From a virus, in IMG/VR virus record IMGVR_UViG_3300043409_000303, positions 1-25,759 of that record: a stretch of 25,759 nt of DNA. One strand, written 5' to 3'. The notes under the pieces are model-generated. The model was not told the DNA's origin. It saw only the letters and a program-made list of their open reading frames with translations, and searched no databases. Position 1 is the first letter of the stretch. Each line of letters starts with the position of its first letter. The position numbers and the translations under genes were made by a program. Below are positions 11,007-20,157 of this stretch, in pieces.

Positions 11007-13468
11007 TAGGTTGGGTAGACTAGGTCTACTCTCGTATTAAGTGCCACGCCAGTTGTGAATACTACTGAAGTTCCGCTTGTTACCGTTACGTCAGCAGCGT
11101 TAACCATCTTTACCCCGTTTGCATATACGTCAATCTTACCAGATATGTATGTCGCGCTGGTGGTAAAGGTGGTCTGAGCAGCCGTAGCGGTAAACTGGTC
11201 ATAGATCATCTTGCCAGCGACTACCCCGGCAGCTACCCCGTTCGCAGTTGTAGCCGTTCCAGCAGTCAAACCAGTTGCCGTACCTGTGCAGCTAGTAAGA
11301 ACGCCAGCCGATGGAGTGCCAAGATTAGGCGTTACCAATACAGGAGAGGTGTCTACTACAAACTTTGTTCCCGTTCCTGTCTGAGAAGCAATGCTCGTGG
11401 CGTTGCCTACAGAAGTTATTGCGCCAGTTAAATTCGCGTTAGTAGTTACATTACTCGCAGTGAAAGCCGTTGCCGTTCCAGAGATGTTTGTTCCGACCAG
11501 TGCAGTCGGAGTGCCGAGTGCTGGTGTAACGAGTGTCGGAGATGTTGCCCGAACGAATACTCCTGTGCCTGTTCCCGTGTATTCCGCAGCGGTCGAGTGG
11601 TAATACTCACCTGCCGAGCCGCCATTCAGACCCGCTAGATCGTTGTGGAGATTCGCTAGTGGAGAGTTAACGTGCGTGTTTCTCTCTGTGCCGTTATAGG
11701 TCAGTGTGATAGTTCGCGTATGATCAGAAGTAACAAAGCCTAAAATCCCTAGCTTAGTTGCTACCGTAACATTGGTTGAAGGCTGAGTTATATACGCATC
11801 TAGTTGTGAATAATCGGGCGAGATGGAAGTTATATTCGGAGTTGTTACTCCAAAGAGTTTCTTCCATACCGTACCCGCTACTGCTGATTCGTTTGTGTAT
11901 CCGCTTAGTGTTGCGATAGTAACTACTGTATCTGAAGTTCTGCCCGTGATCTGATAAATCCCGTTCGGGGTTTGTAGATAGGAAGATACCAGCACACTTG
12001 CAGAAGCATCAATAACTGCCGCAGCGAAAGGCGTTCCAGCCGATGCCGTAGCGGTTCTACTTGTTCCCGTTCCCGTGGTCGTAATCGTTCCAGTGACAAG
12101 TGGAATCGCAGTATAAATCTGCCGCGTGATCGTAGTGATTGATCCACTAGCGTGGCTATCAACTCCAGCCCAGATTGTAAAATCCCAGATACCCGCATCG
12201 AATATAGTCCGACCAAGAGCAGCCGAAACAAAAGCGGAAAAGCATACCGTGTCACTAACCGCCGTTCCAGAGATGGTCTGTTCTGCGGTAGTAACGGGGA
12301 TGGTTGCGAATGTCGAAATGGGTATAGCGTTATTCGCCCCGACAGGAGTTATGTTAGGGGTCGCGTTATAAAATACAACGCCCGTACCTGCTGACGATGT
12401 ATCCGAATTCGCGTTAGCCCAAGCCGTTCCGTTATATCTCAATACCTGATTAACCAGCGGGGTTCCAATCGTTACTTCATTCAGATTGGATAACGGGATA
12501 TCTATACTTGCCGAGCCATTAAATGAAACGCCAGCAATGTTACGCGCAGTAGTTAGGGTCGCAGCCGATCCCGTAGTGTCTGCATTGATGGTCGCTGGTA
12601 GAGAAAGAGTCACCGCACCAGTCGGAGAGGATACGTCTATCTCGTTTGCTGTTCCTGTGATAGAGACTACAGCCCCATCACCTTTATCGTTAAAGGTATT
12701 CCAGTCGGTAGAACTTAAATACCCAGAGGTAGAAGTTCCCGCAGCACTGATGCTTATATCAGGAGTCGCGCCACCAGTAGACGAGATAGGGCTTGTTCCA
12801 GTAACCGAAGTGACCGTGCCAACACTGATCGAACCACCAAGACTTGTAGACGATCCGTTGATTGTGATCGCAGAATTGACTAGCTTATTATTCGCTATCG
12901 AACCCGCCAGCATTGTATTGGTGACGGTCGAGGTGTCCGTTGTGTAGACACCATCCGTTACCGTTCCAGCATTGCCGCCAATTGACAGACCAGAGGCAGT
13001 GCCAGAGATATTAGTTCCGACCAAAGCGGTCGGAGTTCCGAGAGCCGGAGTGATGAGAGTCGGGCTAGTTGCCAGAACATTATCACCCGTCCCCGTATTC
13101 GCTACACTAACAAGATTACTAGACCCGTCTGTAGCCACTGCATACGAGGCTGTAAGCCCCGATATGTTCGCGCCTGATACAGACACTACCCCGGAGTCAT
13201 CCAGCGTAGCTGTGGAGTTCTGAATAAGAAGTCCAGTTGCACCATCGAATCGAGTTATAGCGTTGTCGGTAGATGAACCGGGGCCAACTACATCCCCCGA
13301 TCCAGCCCCGCCAGTGTTAACCGTGACGATAGATTCTGTTCCATCATCCTTCTTCATGTACAACTTACCATCGTATGTATTGATAGCAAGTTCACCCAAA
13401 GCCAAGTCAGTAGTCAGCGGAACCTTAGCGGCAACCGCTGACCGTTTAATCTTGATACTGTTAGCCAT
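11006..13468 (-). CDS. tail fibre protein with internal repeats
   Basis: An 820-residue Thr/Gly/Ala/Ser-rich fibre. The N-terminal 50 residues (IKIKRSAVAAKVP, then DLALGELAINTYDGKLYMKK) form the small head domain common to phage fibres. The shaft is made of short beta repeats with copies of TSPTLITPALGTPTALVGTN at about 134-153 and again near 640, and a third variant TSPVLVTPNLGTPSAGVL near 700. STDWNTFNDK near 255 is a widespread fibre motif. The last 60 residues (QTTFTTSATYISGKIDVYAN ... GVALNTRVDLVYP) match a terminal beta domain also present in the tip protein. It probably binds the host surface. It shares repeats with the neighbouring fibre gene. Confidence 0.8.
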   Translation of the reverse strand: MANSIKIKRSAVAAKVPLTTDLALGELAINTYDGKLYMKKDDGTESIVTVNTGGAGSGDVVGPGSSTDNAITRFDGATGLLIQNSTATLDDSGVVSVSGANISGLTASYAVATDGSSNLVSVANTGTGDNVLATSPTLITPALGTPTALVGTNISGTASGLSIGGNAGTVTDGVYTTDTSTVTNTMLAGSIANNKLVNSAITINGSSTSLGGSISVGTVTSVTGTSPISSTGGATPDISISAAGTSTSGYLSSTDWNTFNDKGDGAVVSITGTANEIDVSSPTGAVTLSLPATINADTTGSAATLTTARNIAGVSFNGSASIDIPLSNLNEVTIGTPLVNQVLRYNGTAWANANSDTSSAGTGVVFYNATPNITPVGANNAIPISTFATIPVTTAEQTISGTAVSDTVCFSAFVSAALGRTIFDAGIWDFTIWAGVDSHASGSITTITRQIYTAIPLVTGTITTTGTGTSRTATASAGTPFAAAVIDASASVLVSSYLQTPNGIYQITGRTSDTVVTIATLSGYTNESAVAGTVWKKLFGVTTPNITSISPDYSQLDAYITQPSTNVTVATKLGILGFVTSDHTRTITLTYNGTERNTHVNSPLANLHNDLAGLNGGSAGEYYHSTAAEYTGTGTGVFVRATSPTLVTPALGTPTALVGTNISGTATAFTASNVTTNANLTGAITSVGNATSIASQTGTGTKFVVDTSPVLVTPNLGTPSAGVLTSCTGTATGLTAGTATTANGVAAGVVAGKMIYDQFTATAAQTTFTTSATYISGKIDVYANGVKMVNAADVTVTSGTSVVFTTGVALNTRVDLVYPT

Positions 13469-13503
13469 TAGGCTCTCCTTTAGGCTATATAGCCGGAGTT
13501 AAA

Positions 13504-14781
13504 TTAGAACGTGCCGCCGTCCACATTAATTTCATAATCAGCCGCATCGGTTAACTGCCCCTGTGCGTTAACTGTGAACGCGGTTGTATAGAATCCATCA
13601 TTAGTTCCGTATGCTGCCGCGGTTACTGCGGTGTTAGTAATTGAGAACTCGTTACCTGTCAGCGTCAACCCTGTGCCAGCGGTATATGAACCAGCGGCAG
13701 AGAACTGAACCCAAGTTACAGGAGTTGTTCCGAGAGTTCCACCAGAGTTGACTGAGCAAACCCATCCGCTATCTGCTTGTGTGGTTCCTTGTTCGATGAA
13801 AGTAAATGCACCGATTAAAGAATCCCAAGTATTCGCATCGGTAGTCCGAGTCCACGCACCAGCGTTGCATTGGTAGATGCCGTTGTTCTCGTCTAGCGTT
13901 TGATTCTTTACCAGAACGCGCATACCAGCGGTGATTGAAATTCCATCAATCGTTTGTGCGCCAGATAAAGTGATGTTAGCAGTGGTAGCAGCGACGCACG
14001 AAGCCTTTGGATCAAGACCCTGTGCGACTGAATCTACATAGGCTTTAGTAGCAGCATCTTGAGCAGAAGTAGGATCGCCCAGACCAGTGATCTTGTAAGT
14101 ACCCCAAGCTACATCGCCTGTTGGTGCCGTTAGATCAGATATAGAAGCATCAGCCGCAGCCGTTACCAGACCCTTACCATTTACCGTTAACTTGGTGTAA
14201 GTGCCTACATTGCTATTGACCGTAGCAAGAGTGCCTGTGCCAGTTACAGCAGCAGTACCGTCGAAAGCGTCCGAGGTGTAAGCAATATCACCAGTGATGG
14301 AGATAGTGCGACCAGTCTCTAAAGCTACAGCGGTGTCGGCTGTTCCAGTTAGATCACCAACGAAGTCGGTAGAGGTAACAGAGACTAGGCCAACGATAGT
14401 TGTTTCAGAAGAACCTAAAGTAATTTCTGTGGTTCCTACTGTAACGGAATCATTTACCAGCATTGTGTTGGTAACGGTTCCCGTGTCGGTTGTATAAACG
14501 CCGTCTGTAACTGTTCCAGCATTGCCGCTAATGTCAGCGACGATTTCATCAGTGAAGGTTTTTATTCCATCGACTGTCTGTGCTGATGACAGATCTACAA
14601 ACGCGCCATTACCAGCGATAGTGATAATGCTGGTAGCTGTACCACCAGCCCCGCCCGTTCCTGTACCATAATACAAGATATTCGTTTGCTCATTGAAGGC
14701 TAGTTCTGCGTTCTCTAGTGAAGCGGGTGCGCCAGCCCCGCCGCCGTTTGCCCTACGTTTAATTCTGATCTTGTTTGCCAT
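13504..14781 (-). CDS. tail fibre protein
   Basis: A 425-residue fibre with the same plan as its downstream neighbour: N-terminal IRIKRRANGGG plus a LENAELAFNEQTNILYYGTG head, a Thr/Val/Gly-rich shaft, then DAATKAYVDSVAQGLDPKAS, the collagen-like collar element seen in many tail fibres. Next comes GMRVLVKNQTLDENNGIYQC, a segment often found in phage fibre proteins, and the C-terminus is YEINVDGGTF. Residues about 87-108 (NAGTVTDGVYTTDTGTVTNT) are nearly identical to residues about 166-185 of the 820-residue fibre. It is probably a virion adhesion component. Confidence 0.8.
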   Translation of the reverse strand: MANKIRIKRRANGGGAGAPASLENAELAFNEQTNILYYGTGTGGAGGTATSIITIAGNGAFVDLSSAQTVDGIKTFTDEIVADISGNAGTVTDGVYTTDTGTVTNTMLVNDSVTVGTTEITLGSSETTIVGLVSVTSTDFVGDLTGTADTAVALETGRTISITGDIAYTSDAFDGTAAVTGTGTLATVNSNVGTYTKLTVNGKGLVTAAADASISDLTAPTGDVAWGTYKITGLGDPTSAQDAATKAYVDSVAQGLDPKASCVAATTANITLSGAQTIDGISITAGMRVLVKNQTLDENNGIYQCNAGAWTRTTDANTWDSLIGAFTFIEQGTTQADSGWVCSVNSGGTLGTTPVTWVQFSAAGSYTAGTGLTLTGNEFSITNTAVTAAAYGTNDGFYTTAFTVNAQGQLTDAADYEINVDGGTF

Positions 14782-14793
14782 TTTTAATACTCC

Positions 14794-15030
14794 TTAGAAG
14801 TTTCCACCATCGGTTATTTCAGTCTGATTTACATTGTTCCATTCGTTAGAACCGAACATTACAACATCCCGATATTGAATATTACTCATCACGACGGGAT
14901 AACCTGCGATGAGATTATTATTACCGCCACCACCAGTGCCTCTATTGATCTGGATGATTTGTTTAGGAACTGGCGTTACCTGTACTGTGAGATTGTTCCC
15001 ATCAGTTACGTTTACATTAAGGTTCGCCAT
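14794..15030 (-). CDS. small tail-associated protein ending in DGGNF
   Basis: A 78-residue protein: MANLNVNVTDGNNLTVQVTP, a glycine hinge (GTGGGGNN), then LIAGYPVVMSNIQYRDVVMF and the C-terminus EWNNVNQTEITDGGNF. The last part resembles the end of the adjacent 425-residue fibre (VDGGTF) and of fibre-like proteins in general. It is likely a short structural piece that packs on the fibre or tail tip; it could be a separated fibre terminal domain. Function is not proven. Confidence 0.55.
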   Translation of the reverse strand: MANLNVNVTDGNNLTVQVTPVPKQIIQINRGTGGGGNNNLIAGYPVVMSNIQYRDVVMFGSNEWNNVNQTEITDGGNF

Positions 15031-15031
15031 A

Positions 15032-15520
15032 TCAAACCTTTACAATTCCATCACTGCGAATAATAAAGAGAAGGAAGATTATATTGTCCTCTGCCGGAGT
15101 GCTTCCAGCAGCGACAAAGCCTATCTTAATCCGACCAGAGAAACCCGCACCATTGACTGAACTTATAGCTAGTTGAGCATCATCATCAACTAAGTCCCAC
15201 GAAGTATCATCTATGATAAGCGTGAAGGAGCCATTAGCATCATCACGGTTAACGATAGTTAAAGGGATCGGGGTGGGGGTAGGGGTGTAATTCGTTATGT
15301 CGAAGGTCAACCCGTATCGGGAGTCCTTCACATTGGATAGAGTTCTGCGGACTATCTGAGCGTCTATAGTCGCATCGGTTAGATCGACGGGCGTTACGCC
15401 ATCATCACCAGTTAAAGCGAGATTCCAGAATGTGGACTGTTGGTATACGAGTTCGCCAGCGATAATCGGATTATCAAATCCGCTGACTTGAGATAGGGAG
15501 TTCTTATTAAATACTGCCAC
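15032..15520 (-). CDS. hypothetical virion/baseplate-like beta protein
   Basis: A 162-residue protein starting at a GTG (15520) preceded by AAAGGAG with proper spacing. It is beta-rich with Asp/Thr/Ile content: ELVYQQSTFWNLALTGDDGV, DLTDATIDAQIVRRTL, GSFTLIIDDTSWDLVDDDAQ, FSGRIKIGFVAAGSTPAEDN, IIFLLFIIRSDGIVKV. The arrangement recalls Ig-like or BppU-like N-terminal domains used in baseplate upper proteins, but I cannot name a family. It is the first gene after a 76-base gap that contains a hairpin. A structural tail role is inferred from its place between the 100-residue protein and the fibres. Confidence 0.5.
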   Translation of the reverse strand: MAVFNKNSLSQVSGFDNPIIAGELVYQQSTFWNLALTGDDGVTPVDLTDATIDAQIVRRTLSNVKDSRYGLTFDITNYTPTPTPIPLTIVNRDDANGSFTLIIDDTSWDLVDDDAQLAISSVNGAGFSGRIKIGFVAAGSTPAEDNIIFLLFIIRSDGIVKV

Positions 15521-15544
15521 GATCTGCTCCTTTACTAGGAATTC

Positions 15545-15566
15545 GGTTCGCTCACTAGCGAATCCG
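15545..15566 (-). promoter_or_regulatory. hairpin in late-operon gap
   Basis: CGGTTCGCT (15544-15552) pairs with AGCGAATCCG (15557-15566) with one bulged base and a four-base loop (CACT), giving nine pairs. It sits 25 bases upstream of the AAAGGAG/GTG start of the next minus-strand gene, with no U-tract. This 76-base gap (15521-15596) is the only sizeable hole in the tail operon. A role in mRNA processing or partial termination is inferred. Confidence 0.45.
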
Positions 15567-15596
15567 TGCAGTCATGTAATGTCTTATTTTTAGATT

Positions 15597-15899
15597 TTAA
15601 CTGATTACGTCTTTTAATTCTACTTCTGGATTAATCCACTGACACGTTTCTTCATCCAGTGTCCAAGTAGGATCAGGTTGTGGTGGGATAAACGCATCTC
15701 TTACTGGATCGTAGGTGTAACCGATACCTGCATAGTTCTTGCGTAGAGGTCTGCCCTCTGGGTGCTTACCACCAAACGTGTTGTATGAGGTCTGTAACCA
15801 TGTGCCGGGACTAGAGTCTACAAATGTATCAAAGAACTCTTGTTCAGCAACAATGACGTTAACCACTTTTCCATCCAATACTTTAGCGAAATGGCTCAT
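15597..15899 (-). CDS. conserved small phage protein of unknown function
   Basis: A 100-residue protein: MSHFAKVLDGKVVNVIVAEQ, then SPGTWLQTSYNTFGGKHPEG, LRKNYAGIGYTYDPVRDAF, IPPQPDPTWTLDEETCQW. This exact arrangement is widespread in aquatic tailed phages, where it accompanies fibre and baseplate genes, but its function is not known to me. It overlaps the upstream glycine-rich adhesin gene by four bases. It might be a virion component or a chaperone for the fibres. Confidence 0.65.
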   Translation of the reverse strand: MSHFAKVLDGKVVNVIVAEQEFFDTFVDSSPGTWLQTSYNTFGGKHPEGRPLRKNYAGIGYTYDPVRDAFIPPQPDPTWTLDEETCQWINPEVELKDVIS

Positions 15900-16975
15900 G
15901 CTGTGTAACTCCCAGAAGCTGTGAATTTAATGATTGTATTAGCACCTGATGTTGTTATGGTAGGTGAGCCTGTAGTTGTACCTGTGTAATTAACTGTTGG
16001 CACTGAAAGAATAACTACTCCAGAACCACCAGCTAAACTTGTTGTCGTATTGTGACCAGAACTCCCCCCGCCGCCGCCAAGATTTGCAGTACCAGCAGTA
16101 CCAGCAGTACCAGAGCTATTCCCACCATTTCCACCACCACCATTTCCACCTGCGCCACCAGCCCCACCCCCAGTATAAGACCCACCGCCACCACCGCCAC
16201 CATAATTTACTGATGAACCTGTTATAGATGATGCAGTTCCAGCGCCTCCGGCTGAACCAGTAATTGTAGATGTATCAGCTCCAACTGCCCCAGCGCCACC
16301 GCCACCAGCTCCACCACCATTTCCATTAGATGATCTACCACCAGCAAATCCCTGACCAGTAGTTTCATTCCCACCATAATAAATACCATTATTTCCGCTT
16401 CCACCCCCACCACACCCGCCACTATTTCCCGATCCAGTAGGGGTATTTGCAGCCCCGGGACTTGTCCCTCCACCACCACCGCCCAATGAAAATACTGAAC
16501 CAAATGAGCTATTTTGCCCATTATAGCCATTGTTTTGTGTTGAAAGAGTTGCGGCTCCACCAGCCCCTACAATAACAGGATATAAGGTTCCAGATGAGAG
16601 AGCTAAAGAACCAGACAATACCCCACCAGCACCGCCACCACCAGCTCTACCACCACCAGCAGCAACCCCAAAACCACTTGCCCCCCCACCAGAAACAACT
16701 AAATAGGTGGCTGCATAAGTACCAATTCCAACCCAAGCTGAACCGTTATAAATCTCCAACAGACTTAGTGTTGTGTTATATCTTTGCATCCCAGTAACAG
16801 GAGAGGGTCTTTGTGCTGTTGTACCTACTGGTAGAGTCCAAGCCCCTGTAGTGCTTGTTGACCCCGTTCCACCGTTAGCTGTTCCCAATGCTCCGCTGAC
16901 TCCCGTTCCTAAAGCAACCTGACCTGATGAGTTTGTATTATTTGCTAACTGACTTAGGTTAAAAGCGTTTGTCAT
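15896..16975 (-). CDS. glycine-rich tail adhesin
   Basis: A 359-residue protein. Residues about 1-90 form a fibre attachment/collar type segment (FNLSQLANNTNSSGQVALG; LPVGTTAQRPSPVTGMQRYN; NGSAWVGIG). Residues about 95-320 are extremely Gly-rich with runs such as GGGRAGGGGAGG, GGGGGGTSPGA and NYGGGGGGGSYTGGG, spaced by short Ser/Asn/Thr segments. This is the pattern of polyglycine-II sandwich adhesins, of which phage S16 gp38 is the solved example. The last 35 residues form a beta cap (GVVILSVPTVNYTGTTTG). It sits right after the tip protein gene, overlapping it by four bases, fitting a host-recognition role. Confidence 0.75.
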   Translation of the reverse strand: MTNAFNLSQLANNTNSSGQVALGTGVSGALGTANGGTGSTSTTGAWTLPVGTTAQRPSPVTGMQRYNTTLSLLEIYNGSAWVGIGTYAATYLVVSGGGASGFGVAAGGGRAGGGGAGGVLSGSLALSSGTLYPVIVGAGGAATLSTQNNGYNGQNSSFGSVFSLGGGGGGTSPGAANTPTGSGNSGGCGGGGSGNNGIYYGGNETTGQGFAGGRSSNGNGGGAGGGGAGAVGADTSTITGSAGGAGTASSITGSSVNYGGGGGGGSYTGGGAGGAGGNGGGGNGGNSSGTAGTAGTANLGGGGGSSGHNTTTSLAGGSGVVILSVPTVNYTGTTTGSPTITTSGANTIIKFTASGSYTA

Positions 16976-19900
16976 GCTGCCCCCGCGCGCGCGAATGTTT
17001 GTTGTAGAAGTATGTTATCAATTATAGTCGGAGTGACTGCTAAAGTATATCCTGTTGATACAGCAGTATAATCCACACCATCTTTTTGTAAAACTCCGTT
17101 TGTATACAAATTAAATCCACCTACCGATAATGAAAACGCATAAGCAGCTTGATCGACTACAGTATTACGAACCACATTTACAGGAGTTCCATTAGGAACA
17201 CCTAGATTATTTGGAGTCCATTGCATTATCTCAAGATCGCCCGTAGTCGCATTGGGAAAGTTTGTAATAGTCTGCCCGATAATATCATAGTCTTGTTCAT
17301 TGATTACCGTTCCATTCAAGAATAAGAGTTCGTATCCAGAATAGATAACAAAGCCAGAGGCCGTATAGCTTCCAGCATCAGTAAGCGTTGCTGAATGTCT
17401 AGTAAATGAGGCATAAGAAGTGCTTGTATTAGTATCGGTCGATCTAAAAGATATAACAGTAATGATATTATCTAATACTATTCCTGTTCCGAACGTCACC
17501 CCGCCAGCCGCGTCCGTGTATTCTGAAGTCTGGCACAATGTTCCCTGATTAAATACGAAACACTGGCCTACTATATAGGACACGTCCCGAGATACCGGGA
17601 AGAATGTCTGCCCACTTGTCGCAGTAAATGTCGATATAGTCATTTCAAAAGTATCGGGTGTGGTGAAGCCTACCACCCGCCCATAAATATCAATGGTGAG
17701 CGTTGATGGTGTGGTTGTATAGGTATAAACACCGCTTCCAAAATCCAGATATGGGGCTAGTTGAGCCACTACAATTCCCGCGTCATTGTTAGTTACTAAT
17801 ATCTCCCCTGTCCCGGTACTTGTAGTTCCTACTTTTAATAACTGCCCTGTTCTTATATCCAGATCAACAAAATTAATTCCGTCAGGCAAAGCCGCCCATA
17901 TTGTAGGATCAAATAGACCTGTCTCATAAGGAACAAAAGCCGCAGTTCCAGAAGCGTAGATAGCAAATCCTGTATCAAAAGACATCTTGCGACCAGTTCT
18001 ATTTGTATATAAAGGATAAACTGAAGTTCCAAAAGTAGGCTCGGCCAAATACCAAGAGTATGCTGCTGGATTAGTGCTAGGCGTTACGCTGTTTTGATTA
18101 AGTAATCCATAATATGATTTACCTCTAGGATTAAGATTAAAGCCCGTACCTGTGATCGTATCGGCATAAGCGATAACTAAGTATTGTTCTGAGTATTGGA
18201 AGGTCGTGGGCCGCCATTCAAAGACCGCACTAGGCAGACTGAAGCTAGACGCCCCTAGACTATTCATCATTCGAGTGACGAAATACCAATCCCCAGAAGG
18301 AATCCCCGCCAAAGAGATTAATGGGAGGACTGTATTAGTATTCCACGGAGTTCCGTTTGCCTGTACCTCGCTAGTACCTGCAAAGATTAATTGCGCCTCT
18401 GTAGGGCTTGCAAACGCGGTGTAATACAGTTCTGCATACTGAGAGATGCCAGCACCCGGAGTCGTTACTTGAACTAAGAATAAAGGATTAACCGCAGTCG
18501 GATAAGAAGTAGCTACTATAGGCGGTGGAACCGTTCCAAATACTAAAGGGTCGCCTATACCAGAGTTTGGGCTTGGTTGGAATTGGGTTATAGCTACATC
18601 ATCATAAACCGCTGGATTAAATTCCATCAAGAGCAGGTTAACTATAATCGCCCCGTCATCCTTAAAGGTCTGTGATGATTTGTTAGTGCGGAATAATTTA
18701 TCTACCCAACCATAGTTAGCATTGGTCATCGAGATAACATCTCCAGCCTCTATTTGCAATCCTACAAAGCCTACAGAACAAGTGACCTGCAAATCTTCAC
18801 GAGCCGCCTTTAAGAAGCGATTGCCTAGATATTGTGCGCGTACATCATTATTAACGAATGGAACTGTAACGGATTGCTTGTTTACAGGCTCATTGGGGAA
18901 TAGCAGCCCGGGGTCGATCTGCGCCAGATCAAAAGTGGAAGTATTAAATGTATCTTGATTCGATGAATCCGGGAATTTAACTTCTGCAATATTAAAGGTA
19001 TTAGATAAATCTACAGGAGTTACCTGTAGTCCAGATATAATATTACTATCATTTATTTCCATTGCTACTGTGTAGGTTGGCTGCTGAACTATAACTCCCC
19101 ATTGCGCCGTGATCTCGTCGTATCTTAATAAACAATCGCAGCTAGAAGTCATATCCTGTAGCGTTGCCATTATAGTTCTTTGAGTATCTACAGCCCCATC
19201 GAAACGAAACCTAGCTTGGGTTTGAGCTAATCCACCGTCATCTGTATAGGGGAATGATTGATCGCTATAAACATCTAAAGCGTCGAGACTTTCTGTGTCT
19301 ATCTGCGTGAGAGGTATCGCAGCCCCGTACTTTGTATTAATTAAAAAATCTGATATACATTCTCCGGGCTTATATCGGCTGTTCTTTACTTGGAACTTGG
19401 TCTGGGCTAGACCTCTAATATTTGCTGTGACACTATATGTAAGAACCATAATAACGAAAGCGCAATTCGTCATTAGTTTGCTGTTATCCCATTGATATAC
19501 TAAATCAGCGTTTTGCATAATACTAATAGCTGTGCTGCTTGAATTGGTCGGGCTATTAGAACCGTTATTATAAAAATACATCTGTATCTTTCCAGCTACA
19601 TTCGTTTCTGATTCCCCCGTAGACTCATCTAAAAGAGCGTCTACCTGATATTGATTAGTCGCATTAAATATGCACTTTTTACCCGCAAAAAAAACATCCC
19701 CGAAAGTAATGGTGTCTGGGGTCTGCCCTGTATTTGAATTAGTTACTTCACTTAATGCCAGGACATAAAACATTCTTTGTTCATTATTTGTAATGCTAAG
19801 GTCAACCATTGTTCCGCCGACCCACGCATCCCCATAGATCACGGGTAGCTTATTCGCTGTGGCAGGGGGAACTTGAACTCTATTTCCGGGGTCGCGGGAT

Positions 19901-20157
19901 TGCTCTCCACCACCAGCACCGGGTGCATTAGGGCCACCAATCACCGCAGAAACAGCGAAAGAAATAGCCATTGATACAATTAGATTGACCGCAAAAGATG
20001 CAACCATTAATGCGGTACTAGCTGCAATTGCTGCCATTGCTGCCGTTAAAGATATTTCTAAAACTATCGCTAGAATAATCGCAAAAAATGCGTGGGCTTC
20101 CGCTGTGTAAGTAGCGGTGGTTAGGAATACAAATATTATTGCGGTGAGCTTATCCAC
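16972..20157 (-). CDS. tail tip / host-specificity protein (gpJ-like)
   Basis: A 1061-residue tail tip protein. Residues 1-75 are unusually hydrophobic (TAIIFVFLTTATYTAEAHAF; IAASTALMVASFAVNLIVSM), as in the gpI-like part of tip complexes. From about 85 (GNRVQVPPATANKLPVIYGD) the tail-tip core begins: CISDFLINTKYGAAIP, FPYTDDGGLAQTQARFRFDG, DMTSSCDCLLRYDEITAQWG. Fn3-like segments lie near 560-670 (PLFLVQVTTPG; GDWYFVTRMMNSLGASSFS). The C-terminus carries two beta modules (LFLNGTVINEQDYDIIG; LYTNGVLQKDGVDYTA). It overlaps the upstream GNAT-like gene by 22 bases. Expected to close the tail tube and contact the receptor. Confidence 0.85.
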   Translation of the reverse strand: MDKLTAIIFVFLTTATYTAEAHAFFAIILAIVLEISLTAAMAAIAASTALMVASFAVNLIVSMAISFAVSAVIGGPNAPGAGGGEQSRDPGNRVQVPPATANKLPVIYGDAWVGGTMVDLSITNNEQRMFYVLALSEVTNSNTGQTPDTITFGDVFFAGKKCIFNATNQYQVDALLDESTGESETNVAGKIQMYFYNNGSNSPTNSSSTAISIMQNADLVYQWDNSKLMTNCAFVIMVLTYSVTANIRGLAQTKFQVKNSRYKPGECISDFLINTKYGAAIPLTQIDTESLDALDVYSDQSFPYTDDGGLAQTQARFRFDGAVDTQRTIMATLQDMTSSCDCLLRYDEITAQWGVIVQQPTYTVAMEINDSNIISGLQVTPVDLSNTFNIAEVKFPDSSNQDTFNTSTFDLAQIDPGLLFPNEPVNKQSVTVPFVNNDVRAQYLGNRFLKAAREDLQVTCSVGFVGLQIEAGDVISMTNANYGWVDKLFRTNKSSQTFKDDGAIIVNLLLMEFNPAVYDDVAITQFQPSPNSGIGDPLVFGTVPPPIVATSYPTAVNPLFLVQVTTPGAGISQYAELYYTAFASPTEAQLIFAGTSEVQANGTPWNTNTVLPLISLAGIPSGDWYFVTRMMNSLGASSFSLPSAVFEWRPTTFQYSEQYLVIAYADTITGTGFNLNPRGKSYYGLLNQNSVTPSTNPAAYSWYLAEPTFGTSVYPLYTNRTGRKMSFDTGFAIYASGTAAFVPYETGLFDPTIWAALPDGINFVDLDIRTGQLLKVGTTSTGTGEILVTNNDAGIVVAQLAPYLDFGSGVYTYTTTPSTLTIDIYGRVVGFTTPDTFEMTISTFTATSGQTFFPVSRDVSYIVGQCFVFNQGTLCQTSEYTDAAGGVTFGTGIVLDNIITVISFRSTDTNTSTSYASFTRHSATLTDAGSYTASGFVIYSGYELLFLNGTVINEQDYDIIGQTITNFPNATTGDLEIMQWTPNNLGVPNGTPVNVVRNTVVDQAAYAFSLSVGGFNLYTNGVLQKDGVDYTAVSTGYTLAVTPTIIDNILLQQTFARAGAA

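Noticed and set aside
11391-13502. Several plus-strand open frames across the fibre gene, e.g. 12486-12947 and 12972-13223
   Set aside because: They are antisense shadows of the long Thr/Val/Gly-rich minus-strand fibre gene, have no Shine-Dalgarno signals, and their composition mirrors its codon bias.
11006-14781. Possible diversity-generating retroelement, since fibre N-termini look like Mtd-type heads and there are repeats
   Set aside because: No reverse transcriptase, no template/variable repeat pair with adenine-specific changes in the window; the repeats are in fibre shafts.
16039-16797. His/Gln/Pro-rich plus-strand frames and a minus-strand 112-codon frame over the glycine-rich gene
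   Set aside because: They arise from the GGT/CCA-rich repeats of the adhesin read in other frames or strands; no start signals.
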